Shown here: one piece after another, positions 27,555-36,509 of the stretch
Layout of the letters: every line of letters starts with the position of its first letter
How positions within the stretch are numbered: the stretch's first letter is position 1
Source: Flavobacterium limnophilum
GTDB lineage: Bacteria > Bacteroidota > Bacteroidia > Flavobacteriales > Flavobacteriaceae
Assembly (NCBI RefSeq): GCF_027111315.2
Contig: NZ_CP114289.2
Span: 2,232,001 to 2,296,000, forward strand
Length of the DNA stretch: 64,000 nt
Direction: 5' to 3'
Translations under genes and position numbers: made by a program
Notes under the pieces: generated by a model
The model's input: only the letters and a program-made list of their open reading frames with translations
Database searches by the model: none
Told to the model about the DNA's origin: nothing

Positions 27555-29239
27555 TGACAACTTCCAAGAAAAACAACATCCAATCTTTACTGATTCTCAT
27601 TGCCATTTTACTGGTTTTAAATGTAATAAGCGGCTATTTTTTCCATCGTTTTGATTTAACCAAGGACAAAAGATACACGCTTTCGCCCACTTCTTTGAAT
27701 ATCATCAAGCAAGTACAAAATCCGTTGTCGGTAAAAATCTATCTGCAAGGTGATTTACCCGCTGAATTCAAGCGTTTGCAAAGCGAAACCCGAGATTTAT
27801 TCGAAGAATTTCAAGCCTACAACAAGAATATTATTTTCGAATTTGTCGATCCTTTGGAAAACGAGGAAGAAAGTATGGACAACATCAAGGAGTTGTATCT
27901 AAAAGGGTTGACACCAATAAACATTACCGTTGACGACAAAGGCAAACAATCGCAAGAGATGGTTTTTCCTTGGGCAATTGCAGTTTACAACAATAAGGAA
28001 GTCAATATTCCCTTGCTGAAAAATATCATGGGCGCATCGACTACCGAAAAAGTGGTGGGTTCCGTGCAACATTTGGAATATTCCATAGCCGATGCCATCA
28101 ACAAAATTACCAAAGAAAAACAGAAGAAAGTGGCCGTAATCAAAGGAAACGGCGAACTTCCAGATGTTTTTATTGCCAAATTCCTGATGCAGGTTCGGGA
28201 AAGCTACCACATAGGGCCATTCACCTTGGATTCGGTGGCCAAAAACCCAACGGGAAGTTTGGAAGCTTTGCAAAAATACGACTTGGCGATCATTGCCAAA
28301 CCAACCGAAACCTTCACGGATGCCGAAAAACAGGTTTTGGACCAGTTCATCGTCAATGGCGGAAAAACCTTGTGGCTCATTGACCAAGTCAATATGGAAA
28401 TGGACAGTTTGTACAATGATTCCGGTGCTACCTTGGCCTTTCCAAGAGACTTGAATTTGAACGACATGTTCTTTAAATACGGATTTCGAATCACTCCCGA
28501 TTTGGTAAAAGACGAAAGCGGAAGTTCCATAAAACTGGCCACTGGCGAACAAGGAAGTGCCACGCAATATCAAGAATTCAATTGGAAATTTGCGCCACAA
28601 GTATATCCAAGCAGCAAACACCCCATCGTGAAAAATTTGGGTGGAATCAAGTTCGATTTTGCCAATCCGATTGACACTTTAAAGAACGGAATCAAGAAAA
28701 CCGTGTTGTTGCAATCTTCGCAATATTCCAAGAAAATTGGTTCCCCGGTTGAAGTCAACTTGAACATCGTGGAAGAAGAAACTTCCCCAAACCACTACCT
28801 GAAAACGGGCTATATTCCGCTTTCGGTATTGCTGGAAGGCTCCTTTCATTCGATGTTTGAAAACCGGGTTTTGCCTTTTGACCAGCAATCTTTTCAATCG
28901 CTGGGCAAAGCCAATAAAATGATCGTGATTTCGGACGGTGATTTGATTAAAAACCAATTGGACAAGAACTTTCAACCCGTGGAATTGGGTTACGACCAAC
29001 GTTCTGGAAACTTGTACGACAACAAGGATTTCTTGATGAATTGCGTCAATTATTTATTGGACGACAACGGACTTATCAACATCCGAAGCAAAGACCTCGA
29101 CATCCCTTTATTGGACAGAAACAAGGTTTCTGAAAATTATACTGCAACACAAATCCTAACTATCGGGTTTCCAATATTGGTATTGTTGTTTTTTGGCTTA
29201 ATTTTCACGTTTCTCAGAAAGAAAAAATACAGCAAGTAA
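27554..29239 (+). CDS. gldG: Gliding-motility ABC transporter component GldG
   Basis: This 561-residue protein has an N-terminal membrane helix (LLILIAILLVLNVISGYFF), then RFDLTKDKRYTLSP, the signature of the GldG/ABC-type auxiliary family. A large periplasmic part follows, and a C-terminal helix (ILTIGFPILVLLFFGLIFTFL) before a basic tail. It forms a complex with GldF. Translation is probably coupled to gldF through the overlapping stop and start. Confidence 0.93.
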   Translation: MTTSKKNNIQSLLILIAILLVLNVISGYFFHRFDLTKDKRYTLSPTSLNIIKQVQNPLSVKIYLQGDLPAEFKRLQSETRDLFEEFQAYNKNIIFEFVDPLENEEESMDNIKELYLKGLTPINITVDDKGKQSQEMVFPWAIAVYNNKEVNIPLLKNIMGASTTEKVVGSVQHLEYSIADAINKITKEKQKKVAVIKGNGELPDVFIAKFLMQVRESYHIGPFTLDSVAKNPTGSLEALQKYDLAIIAKPTETFTDAEKQVLDQFIVNGGKTLWLIDQVNMEMDSLYNDSGATLAFPRDLNLNDMFFKYGFRITPDLVKDESGSSIKLATGEQGSATQYQEFNWKFAPQVYPSSKHPIVKNLGGIKFDFANPIDTLKNGIKKTVLLQSSQYSKKIGSPVEVNLNIVEEETSPNHYLKTGYIPLSVLLEGSFHSMFENRVLPFDQQSFQSLGKANKMIVISDGDLIKNQLDKNFQPVELGYDQRSGNLYDNKDFLMNCVNYLLDDNGLINIRSKDLDIPLLDRNKVSENYTATQILTIGFPILVLLFFGLIFTFLRKKKYSK

Positions 29240-29252
29240 TGTTAATAAAAAA

Positions 29253-29285
29253 TTTGAAAAAGTAAAATAGTTTACGATATATTTG
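29253..29285 (+). promoter_or_regulatory. dnaN promoter (TTTG, 21-bp spacer, TATATTTG)
   Basis: TTTG at 29253-29256 and TATATTTG at 29278-29285 fit the Bacteroidota -33/-7 consensus and spacing. The start codon at 29432 is about 140 bp downstream, leaving a long leader in which I see no clear structure. Confidence 0.55.
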
Positions 29286-29431
29286 TAGCTAGCATAAGTT
29301 TTGGAATTATATCCAAATTTATACCTCAACAAATAAAATAAAACAGATGAAATCGCCATGTTTCAAAAAAGTAAATTAATATAAAAAATGGCGATACCCT
29401 ATTCCAATAAAAAATTAAATATAATCTTCAT

Positions 29432-30550
29432 ATGAAATTTATAGTATCGAGTTCGTACTTATTAAAACAACTACAGGTTTTAGGAAGCGTTATCAACAGC
29501 AGCAATACGTTGCCTATTTTGGACAATTTTCTTTTTGAATTGGACCACAATACCTTGACCGTTTCTGCTTCTGATTTAGAAACAACGATGTCAGCCACTC
29601 TGGACATCGATTCCACCAGCAAAGGAAGCGTTGCCGTTCCTGCAAAATTGCTTTTGGAAATCCTTAAAACTTTTCCAGAACAACCCTTGACTTTCACCGT
29701 TGAAGAAAATAGCACGATAGAAATTAGTTCCAATTCAGGAAAATATGCTTTGGCGTATGCTCCGGGTGAAGAGTTTCCAAAATCAGTAAACTTGGACGAA
29801 CCATCAGTAACCTTGGTTCCTGCCGATGTTTTGGCAACAGCCATCAGCAAAACTATTTTTGCGGCCGGAAACGATGATTTGCGTCCGGTAATGTCCGGTG
29901 TTTTCTTCCAATTTTCACCGCAAGGCTTGATTTTTGTGGCTACCGATGCACACAAATTAGTAAAATATGCCCGCACTGACGTAACGGCTTCACAGGTTGC
30001 CGATTTCATCATGCCAAAGAAACCTTTGACTATTTTGAAAAGTATTTTGGGTGCTTCGGATGCGGAAGTAAAAATAGAATACAACGATTCAAATGCCACT
30101 TTTTCTTTCGACAATTATGTTTTGATGTGTCGTTTGATTGATGGAAAATATCCAAACTACGAAGCGGTTATTCCAAAAGAAAATCCGAACAAATTGATGA
30201 TTGACCGTTCCCAATTCTTGAGTTCTGTTCGTCGTGTTGCGATTTTCTCGAACAAAACCACGCACCAAATTCGTTTGAAAATTGCCGGAGCCGAATTGAA
30301 TATTTCTGCCGAAGATATTGACTACTCGAACAAAGCCGAGGAGCGTTTGACTTGTGATTATCAAGGTGACGATATGCAAATTGGATACAATTCCCGTTTC
30401 TTGACAGAAATGTTGACCAACCTGCAATCGGACATGATTATGCTTGAAATGTCATTACCCAACAGAGCCGGAATCCTAACGCCAGGTGATGGATTGGAAG
30501 AAGGAGAAACCGTTACAATGCTGGTAATGCCTGTAATGTTGAATAATTAA
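29432..30550 (+). CDS. dnaN: DNA polymerase III beta sliding clamp
   Basis: This 372-residue protein has the three-domain clamp pattern: KFIVSSSYLLKQLQVLGSVI with SNTLPILDNFLFEL, the central FAAGNDDLRPVMSGVFFQF, and the C-terminal LTEMLTNLQSDMIMLEMS ending in VMLVMPVML-type residues as in other bacterial clamps. The ring tethers the polymerase to DNA. In flavobacteria dnaN commonly follows gldFG, as here. Confidence 0.96.
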   Translation: MKFIVSSSYLLKQLQVLGSVINSSNTLPILDNFLFELDHNTLTVSASDLETTMSATLDIDSTSKGSVAVPAKLLLEILKTFPEQPLTFTVEENSTIEISSNSGKYALAYAPGEEFPKSVNLDEPSVTLVPADVLATAISKTIFAAGNDDLRPVMSGVFFQFSPQGLIFVATDAHKLVKYARTDVTASQVADFIMPKKPLTILKSILGASDAEVKIEYNDSNATFSFDNYVLMCRLIDGKYPNYEAVIPKENPNKLMIDRSQFLSSVRRVAIFSNKTTHQIRLKIAGAELNISAEDIDYSNKAEERLTCDYQGDDMQIGYNSRFLTEMLTNLQSDMIMLEMSLPNRAGILTPGDGLEEGETVTMLVMPVMLNN

Positions 30551-30596
30551 TTCAACTAAATAATACGTTAACTAACCAAACCACTTTTTTTATTTC

Positions 30597-30634
30597 AAAA
30601 CCGTCCCGATATTTTTTATCGAGACGGTTTTTTT
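30597..30634. terminator. Bidirectional terminator after dnaN
   Basis: AAAACCGTCCCGAT pairs with ATCGAGACGGTTTT (one mismatch), followed by a run of T, between dnaN and the converging stress-protein gene. Confidence 0.8.
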
Positions 30635-31464
30635 TATTCGTGCATCGCCAAAATTGGAATACCGGAAGTGTTCACTATTTTTTGTGTCAAACTAAGATTA
30701 AATAGTTCCACGAAAAAGTTTCTTTTGTAAGTAAGCATCGCCAACACGTCTATATCCTTGAATAAAACAAAATCCAGGATTGTTCCCTTCACGTCATCAC
30801 TTGGAATTACGGAGAACTGTATGGGTTCACTTTTGAATTCAGTTTCCCAATGTTTTATGGTTGTTTCAGAAACATCGGAATTGCCGGTTTTCACATAAAG
30901 GCATCTTACTTTGGCATTGGTTTTTTTGGCAATATTTATGACATCTTTAAGGGCTTTTTTGTCTTTGGCCCTGTAACGGGTGGTGAATCCAATGGTTTCA
31001 ATTTTCTTGAATTTGGCTTCCAATGGCACGCATAAAACAGGCACATCTATGGCACTGATAACGGAATCGGCATTGCTTCCCAAGAAAAAGGCTTCCCAAC
31101 CCGAAGCGCCTGAAGTGCCCATAACCACAAAATTTATTTTCTCTTCCTTGATGGCTTTTTTGATATTGTAAATTAAATTACCGTCCATCAGTCTGTGGCT
31201 CATTTTTATTTTATCCAGTTTTCGCTCTTCGGCTATGGCACGAAGTTTTGGAATCTCGTCTTTAAACATGTCAAATTCCGATAATTGAAGCGAGTCAAAA
31301 ATGACATTGTAATTCTCGGGAAAAAACTGGTTGTCGTAAATTGGCAATTCAAATGTGTGCAACAAAACGAGTTCACCATTGACAACTTTTGCAAATTCCA
31401 AAGCATGCACAAAGGCATTGGTGGCCACTTCGGAAAAATCTGTTGGAAACAAAATCTTTTTCAT
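30634..31464 (-). CDS. Universal stress protein, tandem UspA domains (first paralogue)
   Basis: This 276-residue protein begins with ILFPTDFSEVATNAFVHALEFAK, and its first Usp domain ends with the nucleotide-binding pattern VVMGTSGASGWEAFFLGSNA. A second, shorter Usp-like domain ends in GIPILAMH. UspA proteins bind ATP or AMP and protect during starvation or stress. It lies 100 bp downstream of a close paralogue on the same strand, so the pair arose by duplication. Confidence 0.9.
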   Translation of the reverse strand: MKKILFPTDFSEVATNAFVHALEFAKVVNGELVLLHTFELPIYDNQFFPENYNVIFDSLQLSEFDMFKDEIPKLRAIAEERKLDKIKMSHRLMDGNLIYNIKKAIKEEKINFVVMGTSGASGWEAFFLGSNADSVISAIDVPVLCVPLEAKFKKIETIGFTTRYRAKDKKALKDVINIAKKTNAKVRCLYVKTGNSDVSETTIKHWETEFKSEPIQFSVIPSDDVKGTILDFVLFKDIDVLAMLTYKRNFFVELFNLSLTQKIVNTSGIPILAMHE

Positions 31465-31564
31465 TTTTAATACTATTAAAGTGAATAAACAATTAGAAAC
31501 ACCTATAAAGATACGCTATTAACACGTTAATTACTAACAACTTAAATTTAATTTCACATTATTT

Positions 31565-32395
31565 TCAAGCATGGATAACCAAAATGGGAATAGGAATATC
31601 GGCCTCATTTTTCTTGGCATAATTTGGGACAAACATGCCTTCGAAAAAACTGCTTTTATACGTCAACATCGTTAAAACATCAATTTCCTGATGTGAAACA
31701 AAATCCAGTATCATTTGCTTTATTTCGTCGTTTCGAACCTCAAAAAAAGCTATTGGTTCATTGGCAAAGTTTTCTTCCCATCTGTTTTTGGTTTCGGCAT
31801 CCATTTTTGATTTACTTGTTCTCACATAAAGGGATTTAACCACGGCATTTAACATTTTGGCCATATTCAATACTGCGGCAAGTGCTTCTTTGTCCTTGGA
31901 CGTGTAGTGATTAACATATCCAATCGTCTTGATTTTTTTAAATTTCACACCCAAAGGAATACAAAACATGGGGACGTCAAGGCCAAGAACTACGGTACCT
32001 GAATTGGATCCGGCAAAAAGAGCCTCCCATCCCATATTGCTGGAAGTTCCCATAACCACATAGTCTATTTTATTCTGGTGGATCGATTTTTTGATATTTG
32101 TAAACAAATCACCCTCCATAAGTTCATGCATCATTTTGACATGTCCCAATTTATGCTTGTCCATTATATCGCGAAGCCTTGGCACCTCATCTTTAAACAG
32201 GTCAAGATTGGCAAACTCTACCGAATCATAAAGTTCATTGAAGTTTTCCGGAAAAAACTGATCGTCCATTGGAATCAAATCATAGGAATGCAATACTATC
32301 AATTCGCCATGCACTATTTTAGCCAACTCCAAGGCATAAACAAAGGCATTTGTAGCGGCTTCAGAAAAATCTGTAGGAAACAGGATCCGTTTCAT
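31565..32395 (-). CDS. Universal stress protein, tandem UspA domains (second paralogue)
   Basis: This 276-residue protein has the same domain layout and length as its neighbour: ILFPTDFSEAATNAFVYALELAK at the start, VVMGTSSNMGWEALFAGSNS in the first domain and IPILVIHA at the end. Roughly half of the residues look identical by eye. It is the upstream gene of the pair. Confidence 0.9.
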   Translation of the reverse strand: MKRILFPTDFSEAATNAFVYALELAKIVHGELIVLHSYDLIPMDDQFFPENFNELYDSVEFANLDLFKDEVPRLRDIMDKHKLGHVKMMHELMEGDLFTNIKKSIHQNKIDYVVMGTSSNMGWEALFAGSNSGTVVLGLDVPMFCIPLGVKFKKIKTIGYVNHYTSKDKEALAAVLNMAKMLNAVVKSLYVRTSKSKMDAETKNRWEENFANEPIAFFEVRNDEIKQMILDFVSHQEIDVLTMLTYKSSFFEGMFVPNYAKKNEADIPIPILVIHA

Positions 32396-32540
32396 TTTTC
32401 TTTTTTTAAAGAATTAAACATAAACTTACACCCATAAAGATACGATTTTAACAGATTAATTACCAGTAATTTACCTTTTATTTTACACTAAATAAAAAAG
32501 CAGGACGTTTTGATTGTTTTAAAATTTCCGTGGGCAATAA

Positions 32541-32728
32541 TTCAGGGTATTCGCATTTAAAATTATCGGACACGAATTGCACAAATTAATACCGATCGTA
32601 TCGTTTATTAGAATTGGATTGTCACTAATTATCACCAGTTTTATGAATTAGTTAAAATTTTCAAAACTTACTCTTCGTGCAAATTTGTGGAATTTGTGTA
32701 AAACTTTTTTAAAAGCGAATGCCCTGAA
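32541..32728. repeat. Imperfect inverted-repeat intergenic element, copy C (best preserved)
   Basis: The 22-bp ends 32541-32562 and 32707-32728 match as inverted repeats at 20 of 22 positions (core AGCGAATGCCCTGAA on the right). The interior carries CACGAATTGCAC near 32571 and complementary TTTGTGGAATTTGTG-type words near 32688. The element ends 13 bp before the mnmE -33 box. It encodes nothing and explains most of the 392-bp gap between the stress-protein gene and mnmE. Confidence 0.75.
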
Positions 32729-32740
32729 CTAATTTTAAAA

Positions 32741-32769
32741 TTGATACTAATTTAGATTTAGTAACTTTG
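32741..32769 (+). promoter_or_regulatory. mnmE promoter (TTG, 18-bp spacer, TAACTTTG)
   Basis: The -7 element TAACTTTG is at 32762-32769, with a TTG -33 at 32741-32743. It sits too close to the alternative upstream start (32767), so translation must begin at the ATG at 32788. Confidence 0.6.
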
Positions 32770-32787
32770 CATCCAAGAACTAAAAAA

Positions 32788-34182
32788 ATGCTGTACAACG
32801 ATTCTATTGTGGCCTTGGCCACACCTTCTGGGGCAGGAGCCATTGCGATAATCCGGATTTCCGGTGATGATGCCATTGCTATTGGGAATTCGGTCTTTCA
32901 ATCGATCAAGGGAAAGGATTTGACCCAACAAAAAACCCACACCTTGCACTTGGGACACATTATCGACAACAACAAAACGCTGGACGAAGTTTTGGTTTCC
33001 CTATTCAAGGGACCCAACTCCTATACCGGCGAAAACACCATCGAAATTTCCTGTCACGGTTCGACTTATATCCAACAACAAATCATTCAATTATTGCTTC
33101 GAAAAGGCTGCCGAATGGCCAATCCCGGTGAATTTACCCTGAGAGCTTTTTTGAACGGCAAACTCGATTTATCGCAAGCCGAAGCCGTAGCAGACTTGAT
33201 TTCGTCCGACAATGAAGCTTCGCACCAAATTGCGATGCAACAAATGCGTGGTGGTTTCTCGAACGAAATCGCAAAACTGCGGGAAGAATTGTTGAATTTT
33301 GCTTCCTTGATTGAACTCGAATTGGACTTTGCCGAAGAAGACGTGGAGTTTGCCGACAGAACACAATTTCACGAATTATTGAATCGAATCGAGTTTGTCT
33401 TGAAACGCTTGATTGATTCCTTTGCCGTTGGAAACGTCATCAAAAACGGGATTCCCGTGGCGATTGTGGGCGAACCAAACGTTGGTAAATCGACTTTGCT
33501 GAATGCTTTATTGAACGAAGAACGTGCCATCGTTTCCCACATTGCAGGAACCACCCGTGATACGATTGAAGATGAATTGGTTATTGGCGGGATCGGTTTT
33601 CGATTCATCGATACGGCAGGGATTCGAGAAACGGAAGACGTTGTGGAAAGCATTGGCATCCGAAAAACTTTCGAAAAAATTGAACAAGCACAGGTGGTAA
33701 TTTATTTATTGGACAGCAGTTTGCAGATGGCAGACGGCAGTTTGCAGATGAACCAAATAGAAATTGAAAAAATCAAGAATCAGTTTCCGTTGAAACCCCT
33801 AATTATTATTGGAAATAAATCGGATTTACTTTCCAAAAATGAAGCCGACAACCTTAAATCTGAAATACACAATCTGAACCTAATTTCTGCCAAGGAAAAA
33901 TTAGGCGTTGATGAACTCAAAAATCAACTCCTTTCCTTTGTAAACACGGGTGCTTTAAGAAATAATGAAACTATTGTAACGAATACGCGTCATTATGATT
34001 CCTTGTTGAAAGCCTTGGACGAAATCCAGAAAGTAAAATACGGACTGGAAACCCATTTGTCGAGCGACTTGATGGCTTTGGACATTCGGGAAGCTTTGTA
34101 CCATTTTGGGATGATTACCGGCCAAGTGACCAATGACGAGCTTTTAGGAAATATTTTTGCCAATTTTTGCATCGGAAAATAA
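32788..34182 (+). CDS. mnmE: tRNA modification GTPase MnmE
   Basis: The start MLYNDSIVALATPSGAGAIAIIR was chosen because an upstream start would lie inside the promoter. The 464-residue enzyme has the formyl-THF-binding N-domain, a helical domain, and a G domain with GEPNVGKSTLLNALL, DTAGIRETED and NKSD. It ends in the catalytic CIGK box (Cys near residue 461). With MnmG it makes cmnm5U34 in tRNA wobble positions. The G domain carries a short repeat LQMADGSLQM after LLDSS. A recombinase module begins directly after its 3' end. Confidence 0.96.
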   Translation: MLYNDSIVALATPSGAGAIAIIRISGDDAIAIGNSVFQSIKGKDLTQQKTHTLHLGHIIDNNKTLDEVLVSLFKGPNSYTGENTIEISCHGSTYIQQQIIQLLLRKGCRMANPGEFTLRAFLNGKLDLSQAEAVADLISSDNEASHQIAMQQMRGGFSNEIAKLREELLNFASLIELELDFAEEDVEFADRTQFHELLNRIEFVLKRLIDSFAVGNVIKNGIPVAIVGEPNVGKSTLLNALLNEERAIVSHIAGTTRDTIEDELVIGGIGFRFIDTAGIRETEDVVESIGIRKTFEKIEQAQVVIYLLDSSLQMADGSLQMNQIEIEKIKNQFPLKPLIIIGNKSDLLSKNEADNLKSEIHNLNLISAKEKLGVDELKNQLLSFVNTGALRNNETIVTNTRHYDSLLKALDEIQKVKYGLETHLSSDLMALDIREALYHFGMITGQVTNDELLGNIFANFCIGK

Positions 34183-34210
34183 GTTTCACAAAACATCACA
34201 AAATAAAACA

Positions 34211-34259
34211 AAGAATCCCAGTTAAAATGTCATAAAACGGCATTTTAACTGGGATTCTT
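34211..34259. terminator. 19-bp-arm hairpin downstream of mnmE
   Basis: The arms 34211-34229 and 34241-34259 are perfect complements (AAGAATCCCAGTTAAAATG on the left). It may end the mnmE transcript. No long T-run follows, so a role at the integration junction is possible. Confidence 0.65.
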
Positions 34260-34323
34260 CGTTCTGTTTATTTAGCTTTATTTACAGATAGTTTGTTCCT
34301 TTTTGTACCATTATTGTACCACG

Positions 34324-34353
34324 AAAAAAAAATCTGCATCAAGATTTTTTTTT
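34324..34353. terminator. A/T-rich 12-bp perfect hairpin
   Basis: Nine A plus TCT (34324-34335) pair with AGA plus nine T (34342-34353) around the loop GCATCA. It could terminate transcription in either direction and insulates mnmE from the recombinase module. Confidence 0.6.
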
Positions 34354-34364
34354 GGTGAGATGAT

Positions 34365-34400
34365 GACACAATCTGACACACATAGACACAATGGGATACA
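34365..34400. promoter_or_regulatory. Four 10-bp-spaced GACACA repeats (iterons)
   Basis: GACACA occurs at 34365, 34375 and 34385, and GATACA at 34395, each exactly ten bases apart and so on one face of the helix. They lie just upstream of the HTH gene and suit cooperative binding by that protein or by the recombinase arm domain. Confidence 0.6.
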
Positions 34401-34414
34401 AAATTAATCACATT

Positions 34415-34978
34415 ATGAGTTCTAAAATTGAGGTTATCAGAATTTGTGAGCACTGCAAAAATCAGTTCACAGCCAAAACAACACGAACGCGATATTGTTC
34501 ACCCATTTGCAACAGTAGAGGCTATAAAGCACTGGTGCGTAAAGGAAAAGTAGAAAAAAGCAATAACGAAACCGTTCAGCTTTTAAACACAGATTTGGAA
34601 AAAATAAAGCCGCTTGAGTTTCTAAAAATTACTCAGGCCAGCCTTCTTTTCGGGATCAGCAGGAGTACTATTTACAGGTTAGTTAACAATGGATACCTGG
34701 ACATTGCAAAGTTTGGCAAACGAACAGTTATTCGCAGATGCGACCTTGAAGCTTTCTTTGCTATTCCCATACAGGATGTAACTTTGAAAACTGGACAGCA
34801 ATTTCCTGGCTTTGACAATTGCTATACTATCACGCAAATTCAGCAGAAATACAATATTTCTTCAGGAGCACTCTATCTATTGATTCAACGGCAGGGTATA
34901 GTAAAATATTCCGTTGGAAAATTCACCTGTGTAGCCAAACAGGATATTGATATAATTTTTAATGCCGCAGGAAGATGA
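34415..34978 (+). CDS. Zinc-finger plus helix-turn-helix protein, excisionase-like
   Basis: The start at MSSKIEVIRICEHC is preferred to the ATG at 34391, which lies inside the GACACA repeats. The 187-residue protein has an N-terminal zinc-ribbon (CEHC, then CSPIC), then an MerR/HTH_17-type excisionase fold (ITQASLLFGISRSTIYRLVN, then FGKRTVIRR). A second similar helix-turn-helix follows (YTITQIQQKYNISSGALYLL). Its stop overlaps the recombinase start (ATGA), so the two are coupled. It probably directs or regulates the recombination. Confidence 0.75.
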   Translation: MSSKIEVIRICEHCKNQFTAKTTRTRYCSPICNSRGYKALVRKGKVEKSNNETVQLLNTDLEKIKPLEFLKITQASLLFGISRSTIYRLVNNGYLDIAKFGKRTVIRRCDLEAFFAIPIQDVTLKTGQQFPGFDNCYTITQIQQKYNISSGALYLLIQRQGIVKYSVGKFTCVAKQDIDIIFNAAGR

Positions 34979-36117
34979 AAAAGATAAATGTTACGCTAAG
35001 AAAAAGGACGCTGCCAAGTGGAAAGATTACATTATACCTTGATTTTTTTCCTCCAATCTATAACGCTAAAACTCGTAAATTTTCGCGCAGAGAATATTTA
35101 GGTTTATATCTGATTTCAAAACCAAAAAACAATATTGATAAAGCAATGAACTCAGAAAATTTGCACAAGGCCGAGATGATTTGTGCAAATAGGCTTAATG
35201 AATTAAACAAGCAGCAAATCTATACACCATTTGAACAAGAGCGGCTACGTCTGCAGGAAATAGGAGAAAAATCATTTCTACAGTATCTAAAACAGACAGC
35301 AGAAATCAAGACTGGCAATAACGCTGAAATCTGGAAATATGCAATTATCCACTTCGAAAAGTTTCTTAAGAACGAGGACATATTAATGCAGGAAATAGAT
35401 GTAACAATTATTGAAGACTTCAGAGAATACATTTTGAAGGCAAAATGTTTAAAGAAAAAAGACCAGTTTTTGGCTCAAAACACTGCATTATCCTATTTTA
35501 ACAAGATCAAGGCCACCCTTCGAAAAGCTTATAAGAAAGGATTACTGCAAACTGATATTAATGCTGCGGTTGATAGCATCAAGGAACAGGAGTCCCAAAG
35601 AAATTTCCTGACTATGGAAGAAGCTTCAAGGCTATTTAGGACACCATGCAAAAAAGAGATTGTTAAACGCATCTGCATGTTTTCTCTGCTAACAGGAATA
35701 CGCTATTCCGATATTGCAAAACTTACATGGGAAGAAGTGCAGTATAGTAAAAGCGAAGGATATTACATCAGATTTAAGCAACAAAAAACTGACAGACCAG
35801 TAACTCTTCCTATTTCCCAGGAAGCGTTCGAGTTCTTAGGTGAAAAAGAGACACAATATAAGAGAGTCTTTTATGATTTAAAAAAATGGGACGTGGATCG
35901 ACTGCTGCCTATTTGGGTTAAAGACGCATCAATTGAAAAACATATTACATTTCACTGCTTTAGGCATACGTATGCAACATTGCAGATGGCGGCAGGTACC
36001 GACATTTTTACGGTATCGAAAATGTTGGGACACAAAAACATAAAGACAACGCAGATATATACAAAAATCATTGACGAGAAAAAAAGAGAAACAACTAATA
36101 AAATTTCATTTAAATAA
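34975..36117 (+). CDS. Tyrosine recombinase/site-specific integrase
   Basis: This 380-residue protein has an N-terminal arm-binding domain (RKRTLPSGKITLYLDFFPPI), a SAM-like core-binding domain, and the catalytic domain with Arg in LLTGIRYSDIAKL, HxxR in HCFRHTYATLQM, and His and Tyr in MLGHKNIKTTQIYTKI. It belongs to the Bacteroidota class used by conjugative and mobilisable elements. Its position right behind mnmE suggests that the 3' end of mnmE is the attachment site. No transfer genes follow at once, so the element may be small or decayed. Confidence 0.92.
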   Translation: MKKINVTLRKRTLPSGKITLYLDFFPPIYNAKTRKFSRREYLGLYLISKPKNNIDKAMNSENLHKAEMICANRLNELNKQQIYTPFEQERLRLQEIGEKSFLQYLKQTAEIKTGNNAEIWKYAIIHFEKFLKNEDILMQEIDVTIIEDFREYILKAKCLKKKDQFLAQNTALSYFNKIKATLRKAYKKGLLQTDINAAVDSIKEQESQRNFLTMEEASRLFRTPCKKEIVKRICMFSLLTGIRYSDIAKLTWEEVQYSKSEGYYIRFKQQKTDRPVTLPISQEAFEFLGEKETQYKRVFYDLKKWDVDRLLPIWVKDASIEKHITFHCFRHTYATLQMAAGTDIFTVSKMLGHKNIKTTQIYTKIIDEKKRETTNKISFK

Positions 36118-36289
36118 GAAGGATCTTGAACTCTTAAAATAATAGTATCATAACGAGTACAGTCAATTAAACTTTAACCATCAAAAACCAAAACCATTCC
36201 TAATGTCCACCAACAAAACCGACATATACGTTTCGGCATCTTTTTTCTTTATCTAAATAAATTAAAGTCAAGCAATAATCACAAATTTA

Positions 36290-36421
36290 TTATTTGTCTG
36301 ATTTTCGTTTGGGAGGCTTTAATGAAGGTGTATTGCCAGGCGTATCTTTATTATCACGTTGACGTCTATCTGGTTTTCCTGTTGAGTCTGCTATTCTTTT
36401 TGGTCCTGGTTTGAGTGCCAT
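36290..36421 (-). CDS. Small basic hypothetical protein, 43 residues
   Basis: The frame reads MALKPGPKRIADSTGKPDRR and continues to a proline- and lysine-rich end. It is hydrophilic, rich in Lys, Pro and Asp, and probably disordered. I recall similar small PGPK-type proteins in Bacteroidota, but no function. The start codon is followed by clean coding-type composition, and the gene has its own space between two other features. Confidence 0.6.
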   Translation of the reverse strand: MALKPGPKRIADSTGKPDRRQRDNKDTPGNTPSLKPPKRKSDK

Positions 36422-36509
36422 AATTATAAATTTAATTGATTAGATATCAAAGATATAAATAAAAAAATGAGACTAATTATGTTTAATAAATATATTATCA
36501 GTTGTTCCC

